A stretch of DNA of 64,000 bases, taken from assembly GCF_031143425.1 (NCBI RefSeq), contig NC_090437.1, positions 1,180,950,863-1,181,014,862 of the forward strand, read 5' to 3'. Within the stretch, counting starts at the first letter, position 1. Each line of letters begins with the position of its first letter. The notes under the pieces were generated by a model. It was not told the DNA's origin and did no database searches. It worked only from the letters and a program-made list of their open reading frames with translations. This stretch comes from Pleurodeles waltl (Eukaryota > Chordata > Amphibia > Caudata > Salamandridae). Both the position numbers and the translations under genes were made by a program. Shown piece after piece: positions 18,236 through 30,997 of this stretch.

Positions 18236-21200
18236 GGTGGGACGACTGTCACTCATTTTATAAGAAAACTCAAAATATTGAAACCCTGTGCATAATGAGG
18301 TTTTGCATTTTGTTAATTAAAAAAACTCCTGCCTTGTGAGTGGTTTATCTGAACAGAAAATGTTGCAGAATGTGGACTTTTAAGAAACAGCTATCTATCA
18401 TAAGATATGTTTCACAGATACCACTTCCTTTTTTATACCAACGTGATGTAGATAAAGTCGAGCGATATTTATTTTCAGGCAGTCAAAATGTTTTGTTCAT
18501 ATGTAGATTTTGCTAGTGAAAATGGGTAATTGTATGTGTTCTTTTCTCTTCCTCCTGGTGGTAATTACCCCTTGGCTGAATTACAGTCTATTGCTCTTTT
18601 GCCCACCTAGCTGCCTCAAACAGAAACCAGCCATATGCAAATCGGTCTTAACCCTCCCCTAATAAGAACAGTTTAGTCTGAACTGCCAGGTCCGCTGCTC
18701 TTTGAAGGGGAACACAAGCAACTATAGACCGGTTTTGTCATATTTGTGGATCATTAGTAGGGTGCAGCTTTGCTCCAGAGGCACAGTGAGCACAGGTCCT
18801 ACACCAAGCATAAACGCTCCACTTAGGGTATGCACTGCACTATATAAAAATAATATGACACTGCAAAGTTCGTTTATTCCCTCTAATACCTCAAAAGGAA
18901 TCCCTGGTGAGGCGTATGCCAATGTTTTGCCTGTTCCTCCTTTTCACTTGTGAGAATGATATACCCAGGCTTTTTAGAGCGTTTCACCTAATTGCCTTAT
19001 GCAGATTTCTTCCCCATCAACCCCTTTTTTCAGAAGTCATCTAATTTTCCAAAATGGGCCTATTGGCCATGGGGAGACAACGAACTGCTAAGTGGCAAGC
19101 AGAAAATTTACCTTGGCCTAGCAGGTTAGCTTAAAACCCAAATCCAACTACCTTATGAAATGCATGTAGGTCAACATTTACAAATGGGATAAAGTACCCC
19201 GTGTCGTATATAATAAGGAAATTACAAACCACCGAGAAGTTCCAAGACAATATAGAGGAATGAGGCTTAAGGACTTGGAGTTGAGAAGTAGGAACTAAAA
19301 GTAATCCTGGAGAAGCTATCAGCGTACTGTGTGAGAGTTGTATTTCGGTTTGCTAGTTTCCAAAAGATTTAAAGATATATATTGTATATAGATATACAAT
19401 TATGTGTTTTGCCCCGTTTTCTTGACTGTATTGCTTAGAATTTCTCTATCCATCCAGCAATAAAAGTTATACTTTTCTCTAGCCTCCTGCGGGCTGCTTA
19501 CCCTGTGTTCCACATGCCACTTTAATGCTGCGCTGGATGGGAGATGAGCTGTACTAAAAATGCTAAGCATGGAGTTTTCAAATCTCAGGTTCGGACTCCG
19601 CCTCATTAGTGTAAAGTGCGACCAGGAATAGTAGCTCTAAGAGTACAGAGGGTTTGGGGCAAATAACCGAGCCATTCACCAGAGGTGAACCCACACCTCC
19701 CTGGAAAATAAAAAAGCGACTGAGAAACATGGAAAACATATTCATTTAGAATCATAATAATAGAATTACCGATTGACAGTAATCTCATATTTAAGATGCA
19801 ATTCCGATTTGAGTCACATCAATCATGAATGAGATATTCAAAGGGGTTCCGGTTATGGTTTTGGTACAAGTCATCCAAGTGTCACATTCATCAGTTCTTG
19901 TGACAGTACAAAGGGTCACCAAAAGTGTCACACGACTCAGTTTCAGCTTCAAGTGCTGAGCAAATGACTGTTTGCTCAAGGGCAGTTGCATACCAGATTG
20001 TTGCATTTCAAGCAAGATCATTTCTTCACAAAGGAGTCAAGTACTGTATATCCAGCACGAGTGACATTGCAAAGAGACCTGCCCAGAGTGAGACGGCAAA
20101 CCTCGCTCATGCCCGCGAGTGCTCTTTCGGGGAAATTATTGCTCTGTGTGTAAACTGAGAGACCTTGTGATCGCAGAGCTCTCCCACAGACCCAGGAACA
20201 TTCGCAGCTTACACTGACTGACAGGTGTATTTAAGTAAAGAAACGTGTGCAGCTATCTTTAGGTCTCTGAGGGATAAGTTACCTTTAATTTAAAAGAAAA
20301 GAGTATGCGCCGACCTGGGGAATGACATCCATCAATGTGGTGTGTGATGCCATTTAGTACATGAAAAGGCATCTGACATCCTGTCAGCGTGTCCATAATA
20401 TACTGTTTGTTATCAGATACTAGTATGGGGACTTACATTCCACTGAAGGAAAATTGAAGTCAGCCTTCCAGCCGACGTAGCATCGACTGTGAGAAGTCAA
20501 AACATTTTCAAAGGAGAACGAACGCAAACTACTGCGTCGACCCATGCGCCTGTTTAGGTGCAATACTGCAACTGTTTAAGAGGCCCGCAGCTTCTACCCC
20601 ACTGGTACATGCATTTGGACACTTCCCTCAACATTTACCACAGATTGTTATAAAGAGTAGCAGGGCTGCAGCAATGGCTCCAGAAGAGAGAGATGTAATG
20701 AAATGCACTTGCTTGCCCATACCTTAGATGTCTAGACGGCACCGCCTCAGCTTTGATCACTGATAAAAATCTTAAATGTTGCCAGCGCCCGGCTTTTGTT
20801 TCTGTTTACAGGCGTCCGCCAGGCCCCCTGGCTCTGACATCCAGTTCAAAGAATTCCATGCTCTGCCAATGTAAAAAGAACCCTACCGACTTAGAGGAAT
20901 TTGCATTAGTGCAAAAAAAAAAAAAAAAAAAACGTATACACACAGGGCACATCCCTTCTGCCTCTATAACTGAGAATGGATCAATCAGTACTGTTATTGT
21001 GTAATTCTGAGTTTTCTTCCAACCACCACAGTAAAACGTATGGGTCAGCCCATGTCAACCATTATTACTCGTCTCTGTGGGTGACAACTTTCTGCCCAAT
21101 CACAGTGGTGTCAGCCACACAGACTAAAGGAACTGTTGAATAAATGTGTTATTTTTTCCAAATCATTTTATTTACTTTTTATTAATCTTTGTCATATTTT

Positions 21201-21713
21201 GCGAGGCTGGGCAGCTCGCCAGACACTGCTACTGTACTCTCGCTGTTTCTTTCAGTGCACTGTGTCCAATGTTGGTACTACATGATGTACCCATTTTTGA
21301 ACTGGCATTAAAACCATTAAATGATCGTCGCCCATGTTTGTACATCTGCATGTATGCCTGCACACACACACTCACAAGCCATCTTTGAATGTTTTTTACT
21401 TTGCAAAACATTCAACGCTTGCACATGCGCATAATTAGGTGTCCAGCTGTCCAAGTTGTTTCCAGACAATGGTTACAAGGAGCATTTAAAGCTGGCCTCC
21501 CAGGTGTGCACAGGCATGTTTGTGAGCACACAAGCACCCATCTTTACATTGTTTTGTAATAATGTTTGCAATGTCACAACATATGAAGCCAAAAGTAAAA
21601 GTACCGGGGTTCCCAATGCTGAATTGTGTATGGTTACTGTAGGACCCGGACCTCTCTGTAGCGTCACTACCAAACGTTCTGCCTTTTTCACTCTATTTTG
21701 TAATGAATAAGTT
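18236..21713. other. Intergenic DNA, no gene seen
   Basis: About 3.5 kb without supported genes. It contains a run of 19 A residues near 20915-20933 and a B-box-like GGTTCGGACTCC near 19588, which has no matching A box that I can see. Short open frames here look random. Confidence 0.5.
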
Positions 21714-23521
21714 TTCGTTGGCCTACAGATTCTGTGCACCTTACCACTGCTAACCAGTGCTAAAGTGCTTGTGCTTTCCTTTTTCAATATGGTGAGATTG
21801 GCCTACACCTGTATGCCTATTCAATTTACCTATAAGTCCCTTCTAGAGTGGTATTTCATATACCAGGCCCTGTAAGTTAAATGCTACTAGTGAGCCAGCA
21901 GCACTTATTGTACCACCCACTTAAGTAGCCCCTTAAAACATGTCCCATGCCGGTCATTGCAGCCTGAATTCAGTTTTAAACTGCCATTTCTCCTTAGCAA
22001 TATAACTTCCTTGCCAAGCCTTACTCTCCACTTTTACTCCTTATAAGACTCCTCTTAGGTAAGTCCTAGATAGCCCATAGGGCAGGGTGCATTGTATTTA
22101 AAAGGTTGGGCATGTAGTTATGAGTTTACATGTACCGGAAGTGAAAACGTACAAAATTTGATTTTCACTACTGTGAGGACTACTTGTACCATGCAATAAC
22201 ATTGGATTGCCTTATTACAATAAAAAAAAAAAGATCTAACTTTTGACTGAGGACAGATATGCTTTTTCATTTGGTATGTATTAAGTTGTACTTAAAAATC
22301 CTCTATAACAGTAAAGTTGGATTTTAAATTACAATTTTGAATGTATCACCTTCGGAAGGACTCTCAGAGGACTGCCTGCTGTGTATCCACAAGATTGCTT
22401 TTCTGCATCTAGAAGGACTGCTTTGTTGCCTGGAGCCTGCCTTGAACCCTCGGAGTCCTATCCTAAGACTTGAGCCCTGCTTCTCCATCTAAAACCAGGA
22501 CTACCAGAGGGACTCCAATGGCTGGTTGTTGGTCTCCTCTTCAGAGTCACAGGGACATAACAGTCTCCCACCATCATGAACCCGTACCTGGATCCATCCT
22601 GAGTGAGTCCTAACCGCTGAAGTGGTGCCCTTCCAGTTCTGGACCCTTGGTGGTGGTGCTAAAGGTGCCTAGATAGTTAAAATTCAAAACTTGGGACTTT
22701 TAGTTAAAACATTCCTGAGAACGGAGGGAAGACTAACTTGCTTGTTGATGCACTCACAGCCCATCGCCGGTCGACCTGAGTTTGTGGTAGCCCCTGCTAT
22801 GTTCTTTTCTACAGCACCAAATCCTGTTAAAATGTCCTTCAACAAAGGGGTATCCAGCCTCCTGGAACTTTCATAGGTTACAGCCTCCTGCCACATTCTA
22901 CGTGAGATTTTCAACTTCCAAAAAAGTGACTACGTCCGAAAAAGAAATTTTCACAACTTCATCCAGCATTTCTATTGAGATGACGCCCTTTTCTCAGACA
23001 CTGCCTGCAGCCTTGCTCTACGGAACTCTACCTTATCAAAACTTTCTTTAACATTTTTTCTTCTAAGTCCGAAGGTAAGCACTGACTGTGTCCTATCCAC
23101 TTCTTGTATCCAACCTGCGCTCCATCCTCAGACAGATTTTTTTATTTTGACCCAGTCTCGTGGGACTAGATGTCCCCACTTAGTGCATTAATCTTTTAGC
23201 CGCTAGTTTTTACTAAATGTTTTAAAATTCATAACTTCAGTTATACTGACTGGACTTTTGCCATTTTCATGTCAAATAAATTATTAAAATTTACTCTGTT
23301 TTACTAAACATGTGTGGGATTTCTCTTGTGTTGTGTTTTCACTTTATTTCCGTTTGTGTGCTGCACAAGCACTTTACACATTGTCCCTAAGTTAGGCCTG
23401 ACTGCTTTTTGTGCCAAGCTACCTAGGGTTATGCACAGGTTAAATTATGACTTTTTGTGGTTCACCCTGCCAGTGAGTGTGGCTCTCGCTTCACCCCATT
23501 CCACCAACAACTCAATTTCTC
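21714..23521 (+). repeat. Dispersed repeat, copy A
   Basis: It shares a long collinear match with 31798-33900. Shared landmarks are CTGTGCAC..TTACCACTGCTA at the left, CAGCACTTATTGT, CACCCACTTAAGTAGCC, TCCTCTATAACAGTAAAG-like text, a central ACAGGGACATAACA plus TCTGGACCCTTGGTG, then TCTTGTGTTGTGTTTTCAC, and AATTTCTCA at the right. The middle (about 22380-23270) differs most between copies. No coding frame and no terminal inverted repeat was identified, so the class is unknown. Confidence 0.75.
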
Positions 23522-23979
23522 AAAGTTCCATCATATGATAAGGAGCAAATCTTTTTTATGCATTTTTCAAATGCTAAAGACGGGACTATGTTTGAGGCAA
23601 ATCAGCCTATTCCATTTTTTTATTAACCTAGTAGGAGATGAATTTCTTTCTGAAAGAACTCTTTCTCTATGGCATGGTTTTCTTTGTTAAACCCTTTATT
23701 GCACATGCCAAAAAATATTTACACAATACACAGAAATGGCTCCAATCCATGCTGCCCATGCAATAAAGTCAAGCAACATTATCATATAACTGCTGCACGA
23801 CATTAAAAGGTATCTGCACTAAAATGCAGCAGCATATATTGCACATCAGAAAAGCTATTCTGATTGCTTTAGTATGTTATTTCACAGTCTGACATTCAAA
23901 TTGTAACTAATTCTCCATATGCACATCCATTTTTTATTTGCTCTTTAAATAACGAATTAAAGAAGACCACCAGACCTGC
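23522..23979. other. Spacer between dispersed repeat and Penelope-like element
   Basis: AT-rich sequence without a supported gene. The last part may be decayed reverse-transcriptase coding sequence of the element that follows, but I cannot read motifs in it. Confidence 0.4.
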
Positions 23980-24866
23980 ATGCACACTCAGAGCTTTCAC
24001 CCTAAAGCTCAAAGGGATTGTATACCGTTTGGCCAATTCTTAAGATTGAGGAGAAACTGCACATCTCTGGATGATTTCTATAAGCATTCTAATGTGTTAA
24101 AACAAAAGTTGAAAAATAGTGGATATCCGAAAAAATTAATCAGTCACTCTTTTAAGAGAGCCCGGTTTTATGATAGGGACAGTATGTTCATTCAGGATAG
24201 GAAACGTAAAAGTAATGAACGGATAGTTTATGTTAGTCAATTTAGTGCATTTAGCAATAAAATCAAGAATGTGATAAATAGGAACTGGCATTTATTGGAG
24301 GCTATAGATGAAACGAAGTTGGAAAAGCCCCTTTTCGCTTTTAGACGTAACCAGAACTTGAGAAATAGGTTGGTCCATACATACAGGGAGGAACGACAAA
24401 TTAGACAGTTGGGAATGACCGATAACATAATTAGAGGCAACTACAAATGTGGCAATTGCAGTTGCTGTGATCAATGTTTAGAAAAGAAAAATATTGAACT
24501 CAATGGAGTAAACATTACCCCTAATACTTTGAACAATTGTTGTAGTAAAAATGTGGTTTATTTGATCCTTTGCCCCTGTGGATTAGGATATGTGGGGGAA
24601 ACGGGCGTGAATTGCGGGTTCGTTTATGTGAACATAGATCTGCTATTAGAACCAGAAAGATCAACGCACCTTTGGTAGAACATTTTATGAGAAGTGAACA
24701 CTTAGAAACAGATTTCAAGTGGTTCATTTTAGAAAAAATATTTCAAAGGAAGAGAGGGGGTAAAAGTGAATTGTTTAGGAAAAAATGTGAATGGTGGTAT
24801 ATTACCAGGTTTAATACAATTGAAATAGGTCTAAATTGTAAAGAGGAAGGACTTTATTTAGAATAG
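23980..24866 (+). pseudogene. Penelope-like element: end of reverse transcriptase plus GIY-YIG endonuclease
   Basis: The first frame (23980-24678) starts within the C-terminal end of a Penelope-type RT, a segment resembling the family's FHPK...IPxGQFLRLRRNC pattern. It leads through a linker to a Cys cluster CGNCSCCDQC (about 24451-24480) and the start of a GIY-YIG endonuclease (VVYLILCPCGLGYVGET, about 24554-24604). A one-base frame change near 24605-24615 moves the endonuclease remainder to the frame ending at 24866, with RELRVRLCEHR and a later KKCEWWYI segment. Such endonucleases mark Penelope-like retroelements, which integrate by target-primed reverse transcription. The copy lacks most of the RT and is frameshifted. 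What follows may be its terminal repeats. Confidence 0.85.
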
Positions 24867-25175
24867 GTTGCTATGAATTGTTCTAGTTGGCCGTTCCTAA
24901 TGATGGTCGTTCTCCAGTATGTTGGAGATGGCTATTCATTATGTTAATTAAGAATAGAGACAGGTTCATGTCTGTACGTATATATGACATATTTTAATTT
25001 ATTTATGGATGGATGGCCAGTTGTTGTATATTTATTTATAAATTATTTCAGGTTTTTGATAATAATTTTATTGAGCAAGTGTTGCTTTGTTGCATTTTTA
25101 GAATTGAGGGATAACTTCGATATGGTGCGGTTCTTTAGCTTTTAATGAGCATTGTGACACCCAGTTATTGATTAT

Positions 25176-26104
25176 GTCTTTTAGATTATGCAGTAATGAT
25201 TTTTTGATTGCTGTTTGTGTCCCGTAATTAGTGATTAAATCTTTGTTTTGGCAGATTATTGTATTGGGCATATCGCGGCATGTCGGATATTCCAAGATGG
25301 CGCCGGTGTGGTGCCGTGAGTGACATTCTAGTGGTTTGGGGCCTATTCTCTGAGGGCAGGAAGTGAATCCGAAAGAACAGGAAGTGTTTCTACTTCCTGC
25401 CTTCAGGTTTATGGAGCAAGCACGGGTATAAAGGGACGGTGTTCAGGCAAGTCCGGCTCTTCTTTTTAAAAAAAAGTTAAGCGTGGAAATAATAAGATTA
25501 ACAAGAACGCCGACTCTAAGGTAAGTAGGGGGCTCCGTATGTGTAAGAGGGGAAACGTCGTTTTTCCTGAGTTTTACAACATAGTCAGAACCCAATAATA
25601 TGTTATAAGTTGCTACACAAGGGTACGCGCGGTCAGCCTAGAGCATAGCAATGTAGCTTGATTATAGAATTTTACAAAAGGGTACGAATCTATTTATTTA
25701 GAACCAGCACATTGAAATGAGGTGATTTTTAGGATTTTTAGCTTTTAGAATTTTATGTAGTGTAGCTATAGGGGGGTGTCTAATAATGACGAATGTACTC
25801 TGAGAGCACTATTGTACTCTGTAATTCATTTTATTTCATTTTTATTGTAGAATTAAGATTTGAACCAGTTGAATAATTTTTGGTTCTGCCATATTTTATC
25901 TCTATAAATATTTGGACTCCATGGTAAGTCCTGTGACTATGACAGAAGCATGTCAGAAAACTGAAGAGAGTGCGGTCATGCTATGTAATTAAAAACACCC
26001 CTTGGAAGTGCATGTTGGACACATATAAACTGGGGACGTTTGTTTTGGTTTTGTGTAAATAAAATAATGATTTTTACACTTTTTATGCACTTATGGGTAT
26101 GAGA
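25176..26104 (+). repeat. Penelope-associated direct repeat, unit 1
   Basis: A roughly 930-bp unit beginning TTAGATTATGCAGTAATG. It recurs 979 bp downstream at very high identity, with only scattered substitutions visible. It contains a TATA box at 25427, a leader, and CTCTAAGGTAAGTAGG, a good match to a splice donor (after about 25521). The arrangement fits the LTR-like direct repeats known from Penelope elements. Confidence 0.8.
25427..25433 (+). promoter_or_regulatory. TATA box in direct-repeat unit 1
   Basis: TATAAAG, followed about 90 bases downstream by the splice-donor-like GGTAAGT. The same arrangement occurs in unit 2 at 26406-26412. Confidence 0.5.
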
Positions 26105-26154
26105 TTGTATCATCTAGGATCCTCACCAATATTGAGATTGAGGTGCTGGAGATG

Positions 26155-27083
26155 GGCTTTAGATTATGCAGTAACGATTTTTTGGTTGCTGTTTGTGTCC
26201 CGTAATTAGTGATTAAATCTTTGTTTTAGCAGATTATTGTATTGGGCATATCCCGGCATGTCGGATATTCCAAGATGGCACCGGTGTGGTGCCGTGAGTG
26301 ACATTCTAGTGGTTTGGGGCCTATTCTCCGAGGGCAGGAAGTGAATCTGAAAGAACAGGAAGTGTTTCTACTTACTGCCTTAAGGTTTATGGAGCAAGCA
26401 TGGGGTATAAAGGGATGGTGTTCAGGCAAGTCCGGCTCTTCTTTTTTTAAAAAAGTTAAGCGTGGAAATAATAAGATTAACAAGAACGCCGACTCTAAGG
26501 TAAGTAGGGGGCTCCGTATGTGTAAGAGAGGAAACGTCGTTTTTCCTGAGTTTTACAACATAGTCAGAACCCAATATTATGTTATAAGTTGCTACACAAG
26601 GGTACGCGCGGTCAGCCTAGAGCATAGCAATGTAGCTTGATTATAGAATTTTACAAAAGGGTACGAGTCTATTTATTTAGAACCGGCACATTGAAATGAG
26701 GAGATTTTTAGGGTTTTTAGCTTTTAGAATTTTATGTAGTGTAGCTATAGGGGGGTGTCTAATAATGGTGAATGTACTCTGAGAGCACTATTGTACTCTG
26801 TAATTCATTTTATTTCATTTTTATTGTAGAATTAAGATTTGAACCAGTTGAATAATTTTTGGTTCTGCCATATTTTATCTCTATATATATTTGGACTCCC
26901 TGGTAAGTCCTGTGACTATGACAGATGCATGTCAGAAAACTGAAGAGAGTGCGGTCATGCTATGTAATTAAAACACCCCTTGGAAGTGCATGTTGGACAC
27001 ATATAAACTGGGGGACGTTTGTTTTGGTTTTGTGTAAATAAAATAATGATTTTTACACTTTTTATGCACTTATGGGTGTGAGA
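26155..27083 (+). repeat. Penelope-associated direct repeat, unit 2
   Basis: Second copy of the 25176-26104 unit, also with a TATA box (26406-26412) and a GGTAAGT donor (about 26500). About 50 unrelated bases (26105-26154) separate the two copies, so this is not a perfect head-to-tail duplication. Confidence 0.8.
26406..26412 (+). promoter_or_regulatory. TATA box in direct-repeat unit 2
   Basis: TATAAAG at the position equivalent to 25427-25433. Confidence 0.5.
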
Positions 27084-27573
27084 TACTATGATAAATTCCC
27101 ATCACTACACTGGTTATCACATGGTGTTTGGGCCCAAGTGTGATGATGGATAATGGATTGATCGTCTTCTTTTTATCTATATAGAAACACAATCCATAAA
27201 GACGGTGGATGTTAAGGAAAGTATCTGTATATATCAATGTGGATGTTGTGTATTGGTTTTTCTGGAGGTGAGTGGTTGAGACTGTTTTAATGGTTGCTTT
27301 TATATTTTGTATGAAGTTTTTTATACATAGATGTTATTGTAAATGGACAGTAGATTTGGATATTGAAGGGGGTCAATGTAATTTCTTTTTGTGATGACAT
27401 ATATTAGAAGAATCTGGAAGAATTCGGATAATCAGATAATTTAAAACAAAATCTTTAAGAGGGATTTATGATGGATCTGTGGATTGGATATGTGAAAATA
27501 TATTTATATTCAGTTTATTATGTTGTTATATGTAGGTGTGAATGAATAACTTTGGGGAGTACAATATTCAGTC

Positions 27574-27619
27574 CTGAAGAAGGTGGTGAAAAAGGTTTGG
27601 AAGCCCACCGAAACGCGTC
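27574..27619 (+). ncRNA. Possible degenerate hammerhead-ribozyme-like motif
   Basis: CTGAAGA (27574-27580) is followed by a 5-bp stem GGTGG/CCACC (27582-27586 with 27605-27609), then GAAA (27610-27613) and CGCGTC ending at 27619. This order resembles a hammerhead core (CUGANGA, stem II, GAAA, cleavage UH), and hammerheads are known in Penelope-like elements. Against it, the base after CTGAAGA does not pair, stem III would be minimal, and I cannot build a good stem I. It could be a decayed copy or another conserved hairpin. Confidence 0.3.
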
Positions 27620-29639
27620 AATGCTTTACTTTTACTGGACCCATAGAAGGAGGACTCTATCGAATAAAGAGTATTGATAATTATCGATAGGCCGATTCCT
27701 ATCAATATTGGGACAGTTTTATTCTATAGACTATTGTATATGTCTTTTTTGGTTTCCCCTCTATGTATTTGTACTCAATGTCAATTTTATATCTTTGATG
27801 TTTTAATATTTATGTGTTTGTTTTGTCATTGGATGATTTGAGAATTTGCTTGGAATTTTATAAAATATTTAATTTCGACTCTTCGGATTCTTAGTTGATT
27901 AACAGAGAGATTTACTGTTTGCATGAGTAAGGTGTGATTGGATTAGTTTGCCCGGTGGGGGTTTCTTCTATATACACACTCACAGCAGCCATCTGTTGAA
28001 AAGTAGAATGCCCTAGCAAAGCCTACACCTTTCACACACAAGACTCATTGGCTTTGCCAGCTCTTTTTGTACTTTTGCATATATGAAAATTTGGGTGTAT
28101 TTAGCATGAAACAAGGTATGAGTATGTGGTTGGGTAGTGGTGCAAGTGTGTGTGTATTCACAGAGAATAAACTATGACACCTTTGTGCTGCATTAACACC
28201 TTGAAATAAATGTATGCCTAGAAAGTATACTTTGCCAAACAACAGTAGGTTATTGTTAAGGTGAACATACAATGTTGTGAAGTACCTTAGTATTTTCATG
28301 ACACTGGTTTGCTGATCACAGTGTACACATTATTTGAGGTTGGAAATACATTTACCCAATGTCTAATTTTGATATTTATTCTTGCCACTGTTGTTACTAA
28401 TTGCAGGGTGAAAAGATGAAGTTAGTTAACAAGGGAGTTTGTGAATAGGACGAGGAAAACCAAACTCTCCCCTAGGGTAATTGTAGACCATTGTTGTAAC
28501 CCCATTAGCGTACAATCCCTACTTGTGTGGAGTAAAATGGCATCATACTCATTTCTCCAAAAACAAATGTGATAGACAACTGCTGATCAGGAGAACTCCA
28601 CTGGTTAAGTGAAGAGAGATATAAAAGAGTGTTGTGAACAGTGCTACATCTTAGGGTGTAGGATTAAAGAGCACATTTGCAAAATAAAACAACACAGCAG
28701 ACTAACTATGATCTCCAATACAATTGGACCAAGCAGAAACAAAAGCCATTTGTCCCACGGAAGACCTAGATATCTCAGAAAACATATTGCCAGGCAACAT
28801 GGGCTTCACTTAATATTTAACACTTTACTATGTAACTTCTGATCCACATCCCTTGTATGGGTACTGCCTTTTGTGGTGACATTGCTAATTCTGGTATAAA
28901 TTTTACATCTAACATCCTGTAGTCTTTGTTATATAAAACTAGACCCGGTTTTCCTTGAAACATGTTACAATGCACATGCAGGTATGGATGTCTCAATTGG
29001 AGCAGTGCAGAAAGATTTGGCAGAAGGAAATGTACATACACATGTAAGTTAAAAATAAGAACAAAGTACAGCAATCACTTTGACTCCAAAGTGAGAGACA
29101 CAGTAAAACAAGACAGATTCAACAGAAAAGGAGAATGAAATGGACATAAAAATGAAGCACATGATAACACTGCATTGATGGCATTATATTTGCTGAGGTT
29201 GTTCAAGAAGGTGTTCATAGGTATCAAATGAAGCATCACATCAGCCTTTTTAAGTTGACTTAAGTTTGAGGTGACTCTGTTGGTACTTTCCACCAACAAT
29301 AGATGATAGTTGATCATGTTCAAACAGTGTGTGCTAAAATGATTGCCACTGCTGTGAAGGAGAATACAGATTATGTTATAGTACAATGTTGTTAATTTAT
29401 AATAATGCTACAGTTGTGAATTCCACACACATGGTAAAACAACCATATCTGATGACATCCACAAAAGATTCCGTAACTGAAATGTAGTTGCAGGTTGAAC
29501 AATGTCCTATGACTTAACCACATCTCTCTTTACCAACACACTATGTACTGAAGTTATGAATCTAAATCATGCATTCTTCTTCATTTGTTCATTCCTGATG
29601 TAATTATGTTGCATTATTCTTGAAGAATCGGGAGTCATA
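27620..29639. other. Intergenic DNA, no gene seen
   Basis: AT-rich sequence. No open frame with a domain. The right part may contain the 5' portion of the L1-like relic that starts to be readable at about 29640. Confidence 0.45.
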
Positions 29640-29890
29640 GCTGCATGTTTTTATGAGTTTACTAACGAAAACAGGATATAATTAGACACAATTCTCGACC
29701 ATCAGAATCTAATTGAATTTGGCATATCAGGATACATGAGTCCGCTGCTCAATTTGATGTCAGACCATGCTCTCCTAGAAATTTGTATACTCATAAACTC
29801 TACAGAAGGAGATTTCAATTTCCTGTCCAATGCTTATGGATTGGAATCCATGATCAACTACTTTTTGGTTAGTCTAGGTTTACTGTTTGA
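29640..29890 (+). pseudogene. L1-like endonuclease-domain relic
   Basis: In broken frames the segment around 29755-29870 reads like the end of an L1 AP-endonuclease domain (an MSDHALL-type motif, family pattern SDHxPI, followed by a NFLSNAYGL-like stretch). It has the same strand and plausible spacing as the RT relic at 31.4-34.6 kb, so I take it as part of the same degraded L1-like element. Confidence 0.45.
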
Positions 29891-30827
29891 AGTATCAGTA
29901 TGTGACATCAGGTAAGGTTGACTACCTGATTAATCTCTATTATGCTAGAGATTGTTCTAGAGTTCATGGTGCTCACTTTCAAAAAGAGGATAATGAACAT
30001 CTACAATAATGATTGTCAGTGTAGAAATGAATATTAAAAAGGTTGATGTGCACCATGAGGCATTCACATATAAAACTGAAATCACATTGCTATTATCAAA
30101 TTCACCTGTCATGAACTCTCCATCAACCCTGACTCAGAAATGCATGGTTAGACAGGCTCTGAGACCTAGGCCTGATGTTACTGATTGATAGGTCACAGGT
30201 GGGGCAGCATGTAGACCACAGACAAATGCACAAACAGGAAACTCAGATCGATCCCACAGATATGCACACCAACACCAGAATAATCCCAGATTGGCTCCCA
30301 TAAAGCACACATGGCTGGAGGGGTGTGCACATTCACAAAATACCATAAAGTCAAATACCACATGCAGTTAGGAACACTCAGCCAATCATAACATAGCAAC
30401 CACATTAACACACCACGATCATGCTCCCCTCATGCCAGACATCTGGGCACATTACCCACTGGCCTTCACTGTGTCCATGCAAGGTCGAGGCCCACCTGTA
30501 TTTGTTATCAGGGACCTTATTTATGACTCCAAGACAACTGCTCACATTCATTACTTGAAAAGGAATGCTGAAACTCTTTTCTGGTACCCAGAGAAATGTA
30601 TAAAACACTGTTCAGATCTGTTGTACTTTGAGACAGTCTCAGACTTCATTTTTCTAACTCTTCTCCCGGCCATAATGTTTAAGTAAACCAACTGTTCCTG
30701 TTTTGCCAAATGTCTCTTGTCTTCTGTTTTATTAAGATAAATTCACATTCAAGCAACAAAACAAAGTCTGTGGCAACAAAGCCTACTTAGACCTGAATGA
30801 ACACTAGCAGCCAAATCTTTTATAAGA
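29891..30827. other. Decayed sequence between L1-like relic pieces
   Basis: No convincing frame on either strand. Probably the degraded linker of the L1-like element together with unrelated insertions. Confidence 0.4.
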
Positions 30828-30997
30828 GGGTCTGATTTCGAGTTTGGTGGAGGGGTTACTCCATCACAACGGTGATGGACATCCAGTCCACCAAAATATA
30901 AATTCCAGTTTATCCTATGGGATTTATATTTTGGTGGATGTGATATCCGTCACCTTCATGACTGAGCAACCCCTCTGCCAAACTCGAAATCTGTCCC
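30828..30997. mobile_element. 170-bp fold-back MITE
   Basis: Nearly the whole segment is one inverted repeat. The left arm has GATTTCGAGTTTGG at 30833 and the right arm has CCAAACTCGAAATC ending near 30992. The arms run inward through CACCAAAATATAAAT and ATTTATATTTTGGTGG around a short centre near 30910-30918. The outermost bases are GGGTCT and, reversed, GGGACA. The target duplication is unclear. Confidence 0.8.

Noticed and set aside
18702..18953. Frame containing a SNYRP motif as in reverse transcriptases
   Set aside because: A single short match with no neighbouring RT motifs. Likely chance or too decayed to support.
19580..19610. B-box-like GGTTCGGACTCC suggesting a tRNA or SINE
   Set aside because: No A box at the right distance and no cloverleaf could be drawn.
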